Below are positions 8,060 to 15,464 of a DNA stretch of 15,602 bases, one piece after another (positions within the stretch are counted from its first letter, which is position 1; each line of letters starts with the position of its first letter). The translations under genes and the position numbers were made by a program. The notes under the pieces were generated by a model, which saw nothing but the letters and a program-made list of their open reading frames with translations, searched no databases and had not been told where the DNA came from. The stretch is from an uncultured Spirochaetaceae bacterium (GTDB lineage Bacteria > Spirochaetota > Spirochaetia > Treponematales > Treponemataceae), in NCBI GenBank assembly GCA_902766345.1, contig CACXDK010000216.1, positions 1 to 15,602 on the forward strand. The letters run 5' to 3'.

Positions 8060-9574
8060 ATGCATCTTTTAAAAAACTTTATCTTAAAATTTTTAGTTTT
8101 ATTAATTTCCATTACCTTCATGGGATGTGGAGTTATAATGGTAAAAACAGACTCAAAACAGTCAAAAAATCCTAAAAAGGACAGTATTGTTTTTGGTTAT
8201 GCAACAGAATTGAATAATTTTGATCCTTTTTCTGCTATGACTGCGGATGCTCGATCTGTAAATTTCAATTTGTTTGACGGTCTTGTAAATGTAACTACAG
8301 ACGGAGATTTTACACCTGCCATTGCAGAGTCATATACAGTTTCAGATGATGCAAAGACTTACACTTTTATTTTGCGTAAGGATGTAAAATTTCATGACGG
8401 TAAATTGTTGAATTCAGATGATGTTATGTATTCAATTGAAAAAGCAATTGCTTCATCTTTGTCTGGTTATAATAAGATAAAAGATTTTTATATTACCGAT
8501 GATGGAAAACTTGTAATAACACTTCTTGCTGCAGATACAGGTTTTATTGCATATCTTACAACTCCAATAGTTCAGGCAAATGCAGAAAATCTTGCTCTTT
8601 CTCCTATTGGTACAGGTCCTTATAAAGTTAGTGAATATGTAGAACAGGATCATCTTACTCTTGAAAAAAATGAAGACTACTGGGGACAGAAAGCAAACTT
8701 AAAGACTGTAACTTTGAAATTCCTTGATAATCAGGCAAACATGATTTTGAATTTTCAGGCAGGAAGCATAGATGCATTTAGTGCAAATGCAGATACAGTT
8801 GAACAGCTTGGAAATAAAGAAATTACAAAGTATCAGAGAAATTCAAATTCAGTACAGTTACTTGCTTTGAATAATGCTGTTGCTCCATTTAATGATGTTC
8901 GTGTTCGTAAAGCTCTTAATTATCTTGTTGATGCAGATGAAATTATTAAGACTGTAAACTATGGATACGGTGTAAAAACAGGAAGTCCTCTTATTCCAGC
9001 TCTTGTAAAATATTATAATAAAGATGTTGATAATGTTTACAATCCTGATGTTGAAAAAGCCCGTACTTTGTTAAAAGAAGCTGGCTATGAAAATGGTTTC
9101 AGTTTTTCAATAACAGTACCTTCTGCTTATACAGTTCATGTTCGTACTGCAGAAGTTATTGTTAATCAGCTTGCAAAGGCTGGCATTAAAGCTTCTATTA
9201 CACAGGTGGATTGGGCAACTTGGTTGCAGAAGGTTTACACTGACAGACAGTATGAAGCTACAATTATTTCTGTAGACGGATCTCTTGCATACCCAACAGC
9301 ATTCCTTTCCCGCTATTGTTCAACAGCTTCTAATAACTTTGTAAACTTTAAGTCTTCTGCTTTTGATAAAGTTTATGAAAAGGCTGTAAATACAGTAAAA
9401 GAAGAAGAAAAGATTTCATACTTTAAGGAAGCTCAGAAAATTCTTAGCGATGAAGCTGCAAGTGTTTATATTGAAGATATAGCAACTCTTACAGTTTATA
9501 CAAAAGAATTTGCAGGAAATAAAGATTATCCTTTGTATGTAACTGATTTTTCTGCAATTTATGCTGCTGACTGA
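8060..9574 (+). CDS. Peptide-binding lipoprotein of the ABC transporter (family 5 solute-binding protein)
   Basis: This 504-residue extracytoplasmic lipoprotein captures the substrate for the permease pair. Residues 1-22 are a lipoprotein signal peptide ending FMG before Cys23, a relaxed lipobox as is common in spirochaetes. A polar linker (about 28-43) leads into a family 5 solute-binding domain, recognised by FDPFSAMTADA, FNLFDGLV, AESYTVSDDAKTYTF, LRKDVKFHDGK, the central GTGPYKVSEY, and RVRKALNYLVDADEI. Length is normal for DppA/OppA. The start is the ATG at 8060, 6 nt after AAGGGGG; an ATG at 8055 is out of frame and closes at once. It is fifth in the transporter cluster but has its own consensus promoter. 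The binding pocket residues do not let me name the ligand. Confidence 0.93.
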   Translation: MHLLKNFILKFLVLLISITFMGCGVIMVKTDSKQSKNPKKDSIVFGYATELNNFDPFSAMTADARSVNFNLFDGLVNVTTDGDFTPAIAESYTVSDDAKTYTFILRKDVKFHDGKLLNSDDVMYSIEKAIASSLSGYNKIKDFYITDDGKLVITLLAADTGFIAYLTTPIVQANAENLALSPIGTGPYKVSEYVEQDHLTLEKNEDYWGQKANLKTVTLKFLDNQANMILNFQAGSIDAFSANADTVEQLGNKEITKYQRNSNSVQLLALNNAVAPFNDVRVRKALNYLVDADEIIKTVNYGYGVKTGSPLIPALVKYYNKDVDNVYNPDVEKARTLLKEAGYENGFSFSITVPSAYTVHVRTAEVIVNQLAKAGIKASITQVDWATWLQKVYTDRQYEATIISVDGSLAYPTAFLSRYCSTASNNFVNFKSSAFDKVYEKAVNTVKEEEKISYFKEAQKILSDEAASVYIEDIATLTVYTKEFAGNKDYPLYVTDFSAIYAAD

Positions 9575-9580
9575 TTAGCT

Positions 9581-10066
9581 TTATTCCAAAACCAAATCTG
9601 TAACGGTTGCTTCGGTGACCGTTACTAAATCTGATGGGGCAATGATTATTTGTTCGCCCCTAACGCCCGCACTAATATATACTTTTTCGTGATTCATTAC
9701 TGAAGAGTCTATAAATGTGCGGTATTTTCTTTTCATTCCAATTGGGGAACATCCACCCCTTACATAGCCCGTAAGCGCGAGTAGTTCATTCTGCTTTACA
9801 GGTGTAACTTCTTTTACACCCGCTGCTGTACGGGCTTTTTTTAGGTTTATTTCGTGAATTGCACTCTGACAGAATACTAGAATCTCTTTTGTTTCTGCCC
9901 TCATTACGATTGTTTTATATACACACTCAACGGGAATGCCCAGCTTTTTAGCTAATTCTTCGGCAGCACCCCGTTCAAGCTCGTGTTCTCCGTCATCTGC
10001 GTATTCTTTTGTCTCGTAAGAAATTTTTGCGCTTTCAAGAATACGCATTGCGTTTGTTTTTTTCAT
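9581..10066 (-). CDS. ybaK: Aminoacyl-tRNA deacylase, YbaK/EbsC family
   Basis: This 161-residue cytosolic protein belongs to the YbaK/ProX editing family, which hydrolyses mischarged tRNA, classically Cys-tRNA(Pro). The visible family features are the N-terminal TNAMRILESAKISYE, the conserved lysine in VYKTIV (Lys51), and the block TGYVRGGCSPIGMKRK (about 99-114), whose Gly-Gly lines the active site. Length is normal. The ATG at 10066 has AAGG about 7 nt upstream and lies 9 nt after the SPOR gene stop, making it the last gene of the fliS-led run. Its final codons (VTVTEATVTDL) encode the hairpin described at 9600-9625. It converges on the binding-protein gene with a 6-nt gap. The exact tRNA substrate is family inference. 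Confidence 0.9.
   Translation of the reverse strand: MKKTNAMRILESAKISYETKEYADDGEHELERGAAEELAKKLGIPVECVYKTIVMRAETKEILVFCQSAIHEINLKKARTAAGVKEVTPVKQNELLALTGYVRGGCSPIGMKRKYRTFIDSSVMNHEKVYISAGVRGEQIIIAPSDLVTVTEATVTDLVLE
9600..9625 (+). terminator. 11-bp hairpin with cUUCGg loop downstream of the binding-protein gene
   Basis: On the plus strand GTAACGGTTGC and GTGACCGTTAC pair over 11 bp (two G-U wobbles) around a TTCG tetraloop closed by C-G, one of the most stable RNA loops known. It begins 25 nt after the stop at 9574. No run of T follows, so this may be a 3'-end stabiliser or a pausing or Rho-dependent site and not a classic intrinsic terminator. It lies entirely inside the last codons of the convergent ybaK gene. 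Confidence 0.5.
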
Positions 10067-10075
10067 GATTAAGCC

Positions 10076-10939
10076 TTAGTTTTCTTTTTTTACACTAACG
10101 ACATAACTTCCAGCACTCTTGAACTGTGTAATACCGTCAATCTTTGTTTTTGCCTTGTCAGCTTCGCCCTTTGTTGCATAAGGACCAACTCTTACACGGT
10201 AATACATAGTGCCGTCTTTTGAATATGTAAATACTTCGCACTGCAAATTATTGGAATCAAGTACAGAACGTGCTTCGTCTGCATTTTTCTTTGCAGAGTA
10301 TGAAGATACCTGAACCCAGTACTGTGTTGTTGTTGCTGTAGAAGCCTTTGTTGCACTTGTCTTTGCAGGAGCACTAGCCTTTGTTCCTGTGCTTGTACTC
10401 TTTTTAGCAGTTGCAGTGCTTTCGGCTTTTTTAGTTGTTGTCGTTGTTTTAGGTGCTGTAGATTTAGCTTCTTTTATAGCCTTTTCTGCAGCTGCATTTT
10501 GAGCAGTAACAGCATTTGTTGCGGTTGAAGAATCTGTTGAGGCTGTACTGTTGCTGATATTCAATGTCTGTGACTGAGTTTGATTTACAACAACCTGATT
10601 CTGATTTTCAACAGACTGCGATAACAATACAATAGGATCCTGTTCTGCTTTTACATCAGAAGTATTTGGTGTATATGTTCCCGAAATTGGATTTGTATTC
10701 TGATAAGATGTAGCATCTGGCTGTGCTTCAAATGTATTGTCTGTTACATTAATTGTTGGATAAGACTGAGTCTTTTTTACTGGTGGTGGAGAAACCCAAA
10801 TACTATCAGTTCCTTTTAGAGATTTAGCATATAAATTATTTTTCGCATTTTTAGAAGTAGTGAAAAGCGCAAATCCAAGTACTGTAAGTAAAAATATTCC
10901 AGCAGACAGCGAAATCCACAATGCTTTCTTTTGTTCCAT
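10076..10939 (-). CDS. SPOR-domain membrane protein
   Basis: This 287-residue protein has a short cytoplasmic start (MEQKKA), one membrane helix (about 7-27), a long low-complexity linker rich in Ser, Thr, Ala, Lys and Gln (about 30-204, with a Thr/Lys/Ala-dense part near 150-200), and a C-terminal SPOR domain (about 205-283). The SPOR signature is visible as YWVQVSSYSAKKNADEA, then YYRVRVGPYATKGEADKAK. SPOR domains bind peptidoglycan strands lacking stem peptides, typically at division sites, so the linker probably spans the periplasm. The start is the ATG at 10939 with GAGGGG just upstream, 3 nt after the coaE stop. No partner division gene is present, so the role in division is inferred from the domain only. 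Confidence 0.88.
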   Translation of the reverse strand: MEQKKALWISLSAGIFLLTVLGFALFTTSKNAKNNLYAKSLKGTDSIWVSPPPVKKTQSYPTINVTDNTFEAQPDATSYQNTNPISGTYTPNTSDVKAEQDPIVLLSQSVENQNQVVVNQTQSQTLNISNSTASTDSSTATNAVTAQNAAAEKAIKEAKSTAPKTTTTTKKAESTATAKKSTSTGTKASAPAKTSATKASTATTTQYWVQVSSYSAKKNADEARSVLDSNNLQCEVFTYSKDGTMYYRVRVGPYATKGEADKAKTKIDGITQFKSAGSYVVSVKKEN

Positions 10940-10942
10940 ATT

Positions 10943-11551
10943 TTATCCCCTCAATCGGCTCTCAGCTAAAAAGCAATCTATTTTCTTTTCAAGCTGTTCC
11001 CTAGAGCCGATATTCCATACTCTTCTAATATCGGCATTTGCATTCTTGTATTTAGCAAAAAGATTGTGCTGCATTTTAAATCTTGCCAATATCTGCTTTG
11101 TTTTCATGCCGTCACGTCTTTTTGCCCGAATAAAGCGTAATATGGCAGGGCTGTCAACATATAGAATTAAATCCATCTTGCTGATTAATGGAACTTTGTA
11201 AAGCACAGTAGCATTTATAACAACATTGTTGTCTTTATGCTCCTGTATGAACTGTTCAAGCATCCTGTTTATTTCTGGGTAAACAATAGATTCCTGCTTT
11301 GCAATGAGTTCTTTACTGCTAAAAACAATTTTTCCCAAAGCCCTTCGGTTTATTTTATTGTCATTGTTAAGCAGTTCAATGTTACGCTCTTTTGCAATGC
11401 TTCCAAAGGTCTTCAATATTGTGTCTTTAGCATTATCTACCGCTGTATGTGCAAGAATGTCCGCATCTACAGCAGCAAACCCCTTGCTTTCTAAAATTGC
11501 ACTTGCCGCATTTTTTCCAGCTGCCATAGGTCCTGTTACGCAGAGCAGCAT
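10943..11551 (-). CDS. coaE: Dephospho-CoA kinase
   Basis: This 202-residue P-loop kinase would catalyse the last step of coenzyme A synthesis, phosphorylating dephospho-CoA with ATP. The evidence is an N-terminal P-loop GPMAAGKN (7-14), DADILAH after the first helix, INRRALGKIVFSSKE (matching the family block around the catalytic region), VYPEI, VPLISKMDLILYVDSP and the lid RFIRAKRRDGM. Length is normal. The P-loop is odd: position 14 is Asn where kinases usually have Ser or Thr. The ATG at 11551 overlaps the polA stop by one base (TAATG), so translation is coupled to polA. polA-coaE adjacency fits known bacterial gene neighbourhoods. Confidence 0.87.
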   Translation of the reverse strand: MLLCVTGPMAAGKNAASAILESKGFAAVDADILAHTAVDNAKDTILKTFGSIAKERNIELLNNDNKINRRALGKIVFSSKELIAKQESIVYPEINRMLEQFIQEHKDNNVVINATVLYKVPLISKMDLILYVDSPAILRFIRAKRRDGMKTKQILARFKMQHNLFAKYKNANADIRRVWNIGSREQLEKKIDCFLAESRLRG

Positions 11552-14319
11552 TAATGGAATTCTCCCCAGTTGTGTCCGCTTTCTATACTTACTTTAAGCG
11601 GTACATTTAAGCTTACAGCCTTTTCCATTTCTGTTCTAATAAGATTTATTGTCTGTGTTTTAATTGCTTCATCGTCAGGACATTCAAAAATCAGTTCATC
11701 ATGAACCTGTAAAAGCATTTTTGCCTTGGAATTTGTGCGCTCCAAAGCGGACTGAACATTTATCATTGCTTTTTTTACAATATCTGCAGCACTTCCCTGA
11801 ATTGGAGTGTTTATTGCAATTCTCTGAGCACCCTGCTGTTCAAGCTTGTTTTTGCTGTTTATGCCTGTAATAATTCTTTTTCTTCCCATGATTGTCTGGG
11901 AATATCCATTCTGTTGTGCAAAAGCAATTGTTTCATTAATAAAGCGTTTAACATCTGAATAGGTATTAAAATATTGATCAATGAAGTTTTTTGCTTCTGT
12001 TCTTGAAATGTTAAGTTCATTTGCAAGACGGAAAGCACTCATGCCGTACATAACGCCAAAGTTTACAGTTTTTGCAAAACGTCGCATATCTGGCGTAACT
12101 GCATCAGGAGCAATGTTGTAAATGAGTGCTGCTGTAGATTTATGAACGTCTACGCCATCTATAAAAGCCTTGCATAGATTTTTATCGTTACTTAAATGTG
12201 CAAGGACAACAAGCTCAATCTGCGAATAGTCTGCTGAAATTAAAACTGTTCCTGGAATGGCAGTAAATGCACTTCTGATTTTTCTACCTGCTTCGTCACG
12301 TATTGGAATGTTCTGCAGATTAGGATCTCTTGAAGAAAGTCGGCCTGTTGCTGTTCCTGTCTGTAAAAATGAGGTGTGAACTCTTCCTGCTTCATCTGCC
12401 AGAGTAGGCAACGTGTCTACATACGTGCTTTGGAGCTTTGTTGCTGCTCGGTATGCAAGAATCTCTTTTGGCAGAGGATCGGTTGTTCGTTCTGCCAGTT
12501 CTTCAAGAACAGTAGTATCTGTACTGTATCCTTGCTTTGTCTTTTTGCCTGGAACTAATCCACGCTCTTCAAAAAGAACCTGCTGCAATTGTTTTGTAGA
12601 TGCTATGTTAAAAGTGTGACCTACTTGTTCATATATATTTTTTTTCTGATTTTCTATTTCAATCGTAAGCTCTTTGCTGTAATCGTTAAGAGCTTTTTTA
12701 TCCAGATGGATGCCCCTAATCTCCATGTCCGTAAGTATTGGAAGAACTTTCATTTCCATTTCATAGAACAGTTCTTCAAGTTTTTCTTCTTTCAACTGTT
12801 CTTTGAAAATCTGCCAAAGCTGCCAAGTAAAATCCGCATCTTCTGCTCCGTAAGGAAATGCCTTTTCAAGAGGTACGTCTGCAAAAGTTTCCCCCTTGTT
12901 GACAATATCGTCGTATTCAATTCCTGAAAGTCCGAGTTTTGTCTCGCTTAAATATTCCAGGCCATAAGGGGATTTCCCCATTGCGTCAGGATTTAAAAGC
13001 CAAGCGGCGACCATTGTATCTACTATTTTGCAGTCGGGCAGTTTTTTGTAGCCGTTGGCAAACATTACTTCAAGGTCAAACTTTCCGTTATGCATTATCA
13101 GAGTAACTTCTTTGTTGTCAAAAAGCCGTACAAGCTGGGCAAGGCAGTCTTTTTTTTCAATTGTCGGCTCTGAAAACATTCCTCCTGGCAGTATTACAGG
13201 AACGTAAATTGCTTCTCCTGCCTTTCCGCACAGGCTGAATCCTACTAGGTGAGTGGTGTGGGTGTTAAGGGAATCTGTTTCAGTATCAAAAGCTACAGTT
13301 TTTTCCTGCGATGCAAGAATTCCGTCAATGAAAGTTTTAAGTTCTTCAAGTTTCGTACATGGACGATAGTTGCCTTCATTCTTTTTTACAGTTATTTCCT
13401 GTTCTTCTTCATTGTCAGAAGATATTGCATTTGAGGAGTCTGCTGTTAAAAATGCCTTTGCAACTGTAACTGCTCCGCAATCGTGCAGAAGTTTTCCTGC
13501 ACTGTTAAAATCAATATCTTTGGTTGAAAAATCTTCAAAATTAATGTCTATAGGAACATCGTTTCTTAATTGTATTAAATTGCGTGAAAAAACGGCACTG
13601 TCTTTACCGTCTCTTATTTTATTGCCTATTGCACCTTTTATTTCATCTGCATGAGAAAGAATTGAATCTAAGTTTCCGTATTCAGTCAAAAGTTTTAATG
13701 CAGTTTTATCGCCAATTCCTTTAATGCCTGGAACGTTGTCTGCACTGTCGCCTACAAGGGAAAGATAATCAAGAATTTTTTCAGGTGGAATTCCCCATTT
13801 TTGTAAGACTTCTTCTGTTCCGTTTGTTTCCCAGCCACCGTTTGCTTTATCGGGCTGCATTTCTTTACAGGTTTCATTTACAAGTTGCAGTAAGTCCTTG
13901 TCGCCACTTAAAATGCGGCAACTGTAGCCTTCTTTTTTGCATTTTTCTGCGACGGTTGCAATAATGTCGTCTGCTTCAAAACCGTCAACACGCAATACAG
14001 GAATGTTCATTGCAGAAAGAATGTTTTCAATGATTGGAACCTGTTCGTGAAGGTCTTCTGGTGTTTTTTGTCTTGTTGCCTTGTATTCCTTGTACATTTC
14101 ATGGCGGAATGTAGGAGTTCTGGAATCAAAAGCTGCGGCAAGATATTCTGGTTTATATTTTGAAATGAGGGCTTTTAAGTTTCTGAAGAATATAACAACG
14201 GCACTTATGTTCTGACCTTTTACATTTGTTAATGGATGATTTATAAGTGCAAAATATGCTCGGTAGATAAGTCCGTAAGAATCTAATATATATACTGTTT
14301 TGTTTGAAGCGTTTTCCAT
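11551..14319 (-). CDS. polA: DNA polymerase I with 5' nuclease and proofreading domains
   Basis: From the ATG at 14319 this is 922 residues, a normal full-length DNA polymerase I, acting in Okazaki fragment processing and repair. The N-terminal 5' nuclease (about 1-290) shows SGDKDLLQLV and the helical arch/HhH block GDSADNVPGIKGIGDKTA. The 3'-5' exonuclease keeps its acidic set: DTET (D345, E347), HNGKFD and YGAEDAD, so proofreading should be active. The polymerase has motif A ADYSQIE (D697), motif B RRFAKTVNFGVMYG and motif C VHDE (D874). A GTG at 14337 would add six residues (MIQSAF); neither start has a visible ribosome-binding site. The ATG is preferred because the protein then opens close to the conserved KTVYILDSYGLIYRA block. 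A perfect inverted repeat covers both starts. Confidence 0.95.
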   Translation of the reverse strand: MENASNKTVYILDSYGLIYRAYFALINHPLTNVKGQNISAVVIFFRNLKALISKYKPEYLAAAFDSRTPTFRHEMYKEYKATRQKTPEDLHEQVPIIENILSAMNIPVLRVDGFEADDIIATVAEKCKKEGYSCRILSGDKDLLQLVNETCKEMQPDKANGGWETNGTEEVLQKWGIPPEKILDYLSLVGDSADNVPGIKGIGDKTALKLLTEYGNLDSILSHADEIKGAIGNKIRDGKDSAVFSRNLIQLRNDVPIDINFEDFSTKDIDFNSAGKLLHDCGAVTVAKAFLTADSSNAISSDNEEEQEITVKKNEGNYRPCTKLEELKTFIDGILASQEKTVAFDTETDSLNTHTTHLVGFSLCGKAGEAIYVPVILPGGMFSEPTIEKKDCLAQLVRLFDNKEVTLIMHNGKFDLEVMFANGYKKLPDCKIVDTMVAAWLLNPDAMGKSPYGLEYLSETKLGLSGIEYDDIVNKGETFADVPLEKAFPYGAEDADFTWQLWQIFKEQLKEEKLEELFYEMEMKVLPILTDMEIRGIHLDKKALNDYSKELTIEIENQKKNIYEQVGHTFNIASTKQLQQVLFEERGLVPGKKTKQGYSTDTTVLEELAERTTDPLPKEILAYRAATKLQSTYVDTLPTLADEAGRVHTSFLQTGTATGRLSSRDPNLQNIPIRDEAGRKIRSAFTAIPGTVLISADYSQIELVVLAHLSNDKNLCKAFIDGVDVHKSTAALIYNIAPDAVTPDMRRFAKTVNFGVMYGMSAFRLANELNISRTEAKNFIDQYFNTYSDVKRFINETIAFAQQNGYSQTIMGRKRIITGINSKNKLEQQGAQRIAINTPIQGSAADIVKKAMINVQSALERTNSKAKMLLQVHDELIFECPDDEAIKTQTINLIRTEMEKAVSLNVPLKVSIESGHNWGEFH

Positions 14320-14348
14320 AAATGCAGATTGTATCACATTTATGGAAA
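14313..14348 (-). promoter_or_regulatory. 12-bp perfect inverted repeat spanning the polA start
   Basis: TTTCCATAAATG (14313-14324) and CATTTATGGAAA (14337-14348) are exact reverse complements around a 12-nt spacer. In polA mRNA the hairpin would bury the ATG at 14319 in its 3' arm, while the alternative GTG at 14337 lies at the base of the loop on the 5' side. No ribosome-binding site is visible here. It could act as an RNA hairpin controlling polA translation or as a DNA operator. The repeat is seen; its function is inferred. Confidence 0.55.
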
Positions 14349-14353
14349 TATAA

Positions 14354-14848
14354 CTATGCTTCTATATGAACAAGATTTCCTGTTTTTGCCTGCTCAGCGT
14401 AAACAGATTGATTGGATTTATATGGATTTTTTATGCTTAAAATCTCTTTTCGCAGTTCTGCCATGCGTTTTTTCAATAACTGCTGATTTTTTTCGTTCTG
14501 GGAAAGAACTTTTGTTCTTAAATTTGAAAGTTCTCCCTGTAGTTTTACAATGTGTTCTGAATCTGCTGTTTTATAAGGACTTGCAGAGCCTGTGCTTGCA
14601 GACTCATAAAGTTTCTGCATAGGAAGAATAACCTTTTGCAAAGAGTTAATGCCAGAAACAATCTGTTCTTCAAGATTACTGTGAGCTGCAATTGCTGCAG
14701 AATCATCTTCTGTAATCTTGTTTTCCTGAAGCTCCAGCATATTCAGGTATTCCTGAAATTTTGCCCTCTGCTGTTCAAGCAATTCCCTGAATCTTTTGAG
14801 AATTGCTATTCTTTCGGCTAATTCTTCTTCTGAGATTTCTTTCTGCAT
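14354..14848 (-). CDS. Coiled-coil protein next to fliS, probably a FlgN/FliT-like flagellar export chaperone
   Basis: This 164-residue, strongly helical protein has heptad-like charge patterns over about residues 5-80 (EEELAERIAILKRFRELLEQQ) and 100-145, linked by a Ser/Thr/Pro-containing turn (STGSASPYKT), and a short non-helical tail. There is no signal peptide or membrane helix, so it is cytosolic. Size, all-helical make-up and position 8 nt after fliS fit a FlgN- or FliT-type chaperone for hook-associated or filament-cap proteins, but sequence motifs are too weak for a firm family call. An unrelated coiled-coil protein is the alternative. The ATG at 14848 has AGGA within the fliS end as ribosome-binding site. 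Confidence 0.6.
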   Translation of the reverse strand: MQKEISEEELAERIAILKRFRELLEQQRAKFQEYLNMLELQENKITEDDSAAIAAHSNLEEQIVSGINSLQKVILPMQKLYESASTGSASPYKTADSEHIVKLQGELSNLRTKVLSQNEKNQQLLKKRMAELRKEILSIKNPYKSNQSVYAEQAKTGNLVHIEA

Positions 14849-14856
14849 AGGCAGTT

Positions 14857-15309
14857 TTATCCTGTGATGCTGATAGAAGGTACTGGTGAAGACATGTTTA
14901 CTTCTGTGTTTGCAGTACTGTTTGCAGCTACAGCCCAGGAATCACGTAAGTCTGACAGCATTGAAAGCACTTTTGAAAGATTTTCCCTGTCGTGTCTGAT
15001 TGCATTGTCTAAAAGCTGTTTGTTAAAGAAAATATACAGAGACATAAGGTTTTGAGCAATTTCTCCACCTTCTTCCATGTTTAGTGTTGCCTGTAATTCT
15101 GAAATTATGTCTGTAACTTTCTGGATGTGCCTTCCATATTTTTCCATGTTACATGGTTCAATTCTTCCGCTGACTGTAATGAGCGAAATTGCATCCTTCA
15201 GGTGTGAAACTGCACCGTCATAGAGCATGACTACCAGAGAACCTCTGCTTGCTGTTTTTACACCTATTTCACGGTATGTATTATATCCGTTTCTTGCATT
15301 ATACCCCAT
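14857..15309 (-). CDS. fliS: Flagellar export chaperone FliS
   Basis: This cytosolic chaperone binds flagellin and keeps it from assembling before export. The FliS pattern is plain: NGYNTYREIGVKTASRGSLVVMLYDGAVSHLKDA near the start, then helical segments with IIPCNMEK-like spacing, KVTDIISELQATLN and the family's EEGGEIAQNLMSLYIFFNKQLLDNAI. The ATG at 15309 gives 150 residues and has a GGGGGA ribosome-binding site 4 nt upstream. In-frame alternatives are an ATG at 15324 and a TTG at 15333, neither with a good ribosome-binding site. The C-terminus has a polar, Ser/Thr-rich tail. It heads the six-gene minus-strand run and sits directly behind a perfect sigma-28 promoter. Confidence 0.92.
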   Translation of the reverse strand: MGYNARNGYNTYREIGVKTASRGSLVVMLYDGAVSHLKDAISLITVSGRIEPCNMEKYGRHIQKVTDIISELQATLNMEEGGEIAQNLMSLYIFFNKQLLDNAIRHDRENLSKVLSMLSDLRDSWAVAANSTANTEVNMSSPVPSISITG

Positions 15310-15358
15310 GTTTTCCCCCGCCATATTGTACAATAAAATTTCAATACACCTTTTTGAC

Positions 15359-15385
15359 TTATCGGCACCTGAAAAATTTAGTTTA
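15359..15385 (-). promoter_or_regulatory. Sigma-28 (FliA) promoter of fliS
   Basis: On the minus strand TAAA (15385-15382), exactly 15 bp, then GCCGATAA (15366-15359) match the sigma-28 consensus TAAA-N15-GCCGATAA at every position. Transcription would start near 15352, about 40 nt before the fliS ATG at 15309. This is the only clear promoter found for the downstream run to ybaK. Confidence 0.85.
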
Positions 15386-15442
15386 GGGAAATTTTTAATT
15401 TTTTTTCTAAAAATTTGTACAAAAATGACATATCTATTGCAA

Positions 15443-15454
15443 TTACTATAGTAA
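15443..15454. promoter_or_regulatory. 12-bp palindrome before the Rpn-like gene
   Basis: TTACTATAGTAA is a perfect palindrome and touches the AAGGAG ribosome-binding site (15453-15458); a second palindrome, TTGCAA, abuts it at 15437-15442. With no loop it would act as a DNA site, possibly an operator for the downstream gene. In AT-rich DNA chance is a fair alternative. Confidence 0.3.
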
Positions 15455-15464
15455 GGAGCTTTAT

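Noticed and set aside
10380..10580. Low-complexity Thr/Ala/Lys stretch as a possible DNA repeat array
   Set aside because: The codons vary and there is no fixed repeat unit; it is better explained as the flexible periplasmic linker of the SPOR protein.
11664..13654. Several plus-strand frames of 60-112 codons opposite polA
   Set aside because: All are antisense to a full-length conserved polA, carry no family motifs and have compositions typical of shadow frames.
14325..14336. TACAAT in the polA spacer as a -10 box of a separate promoter
   Set aside because: No convincing -35 lies 16-18 bp upstream, and the resulting transcript would start at or inside the polA start codon.
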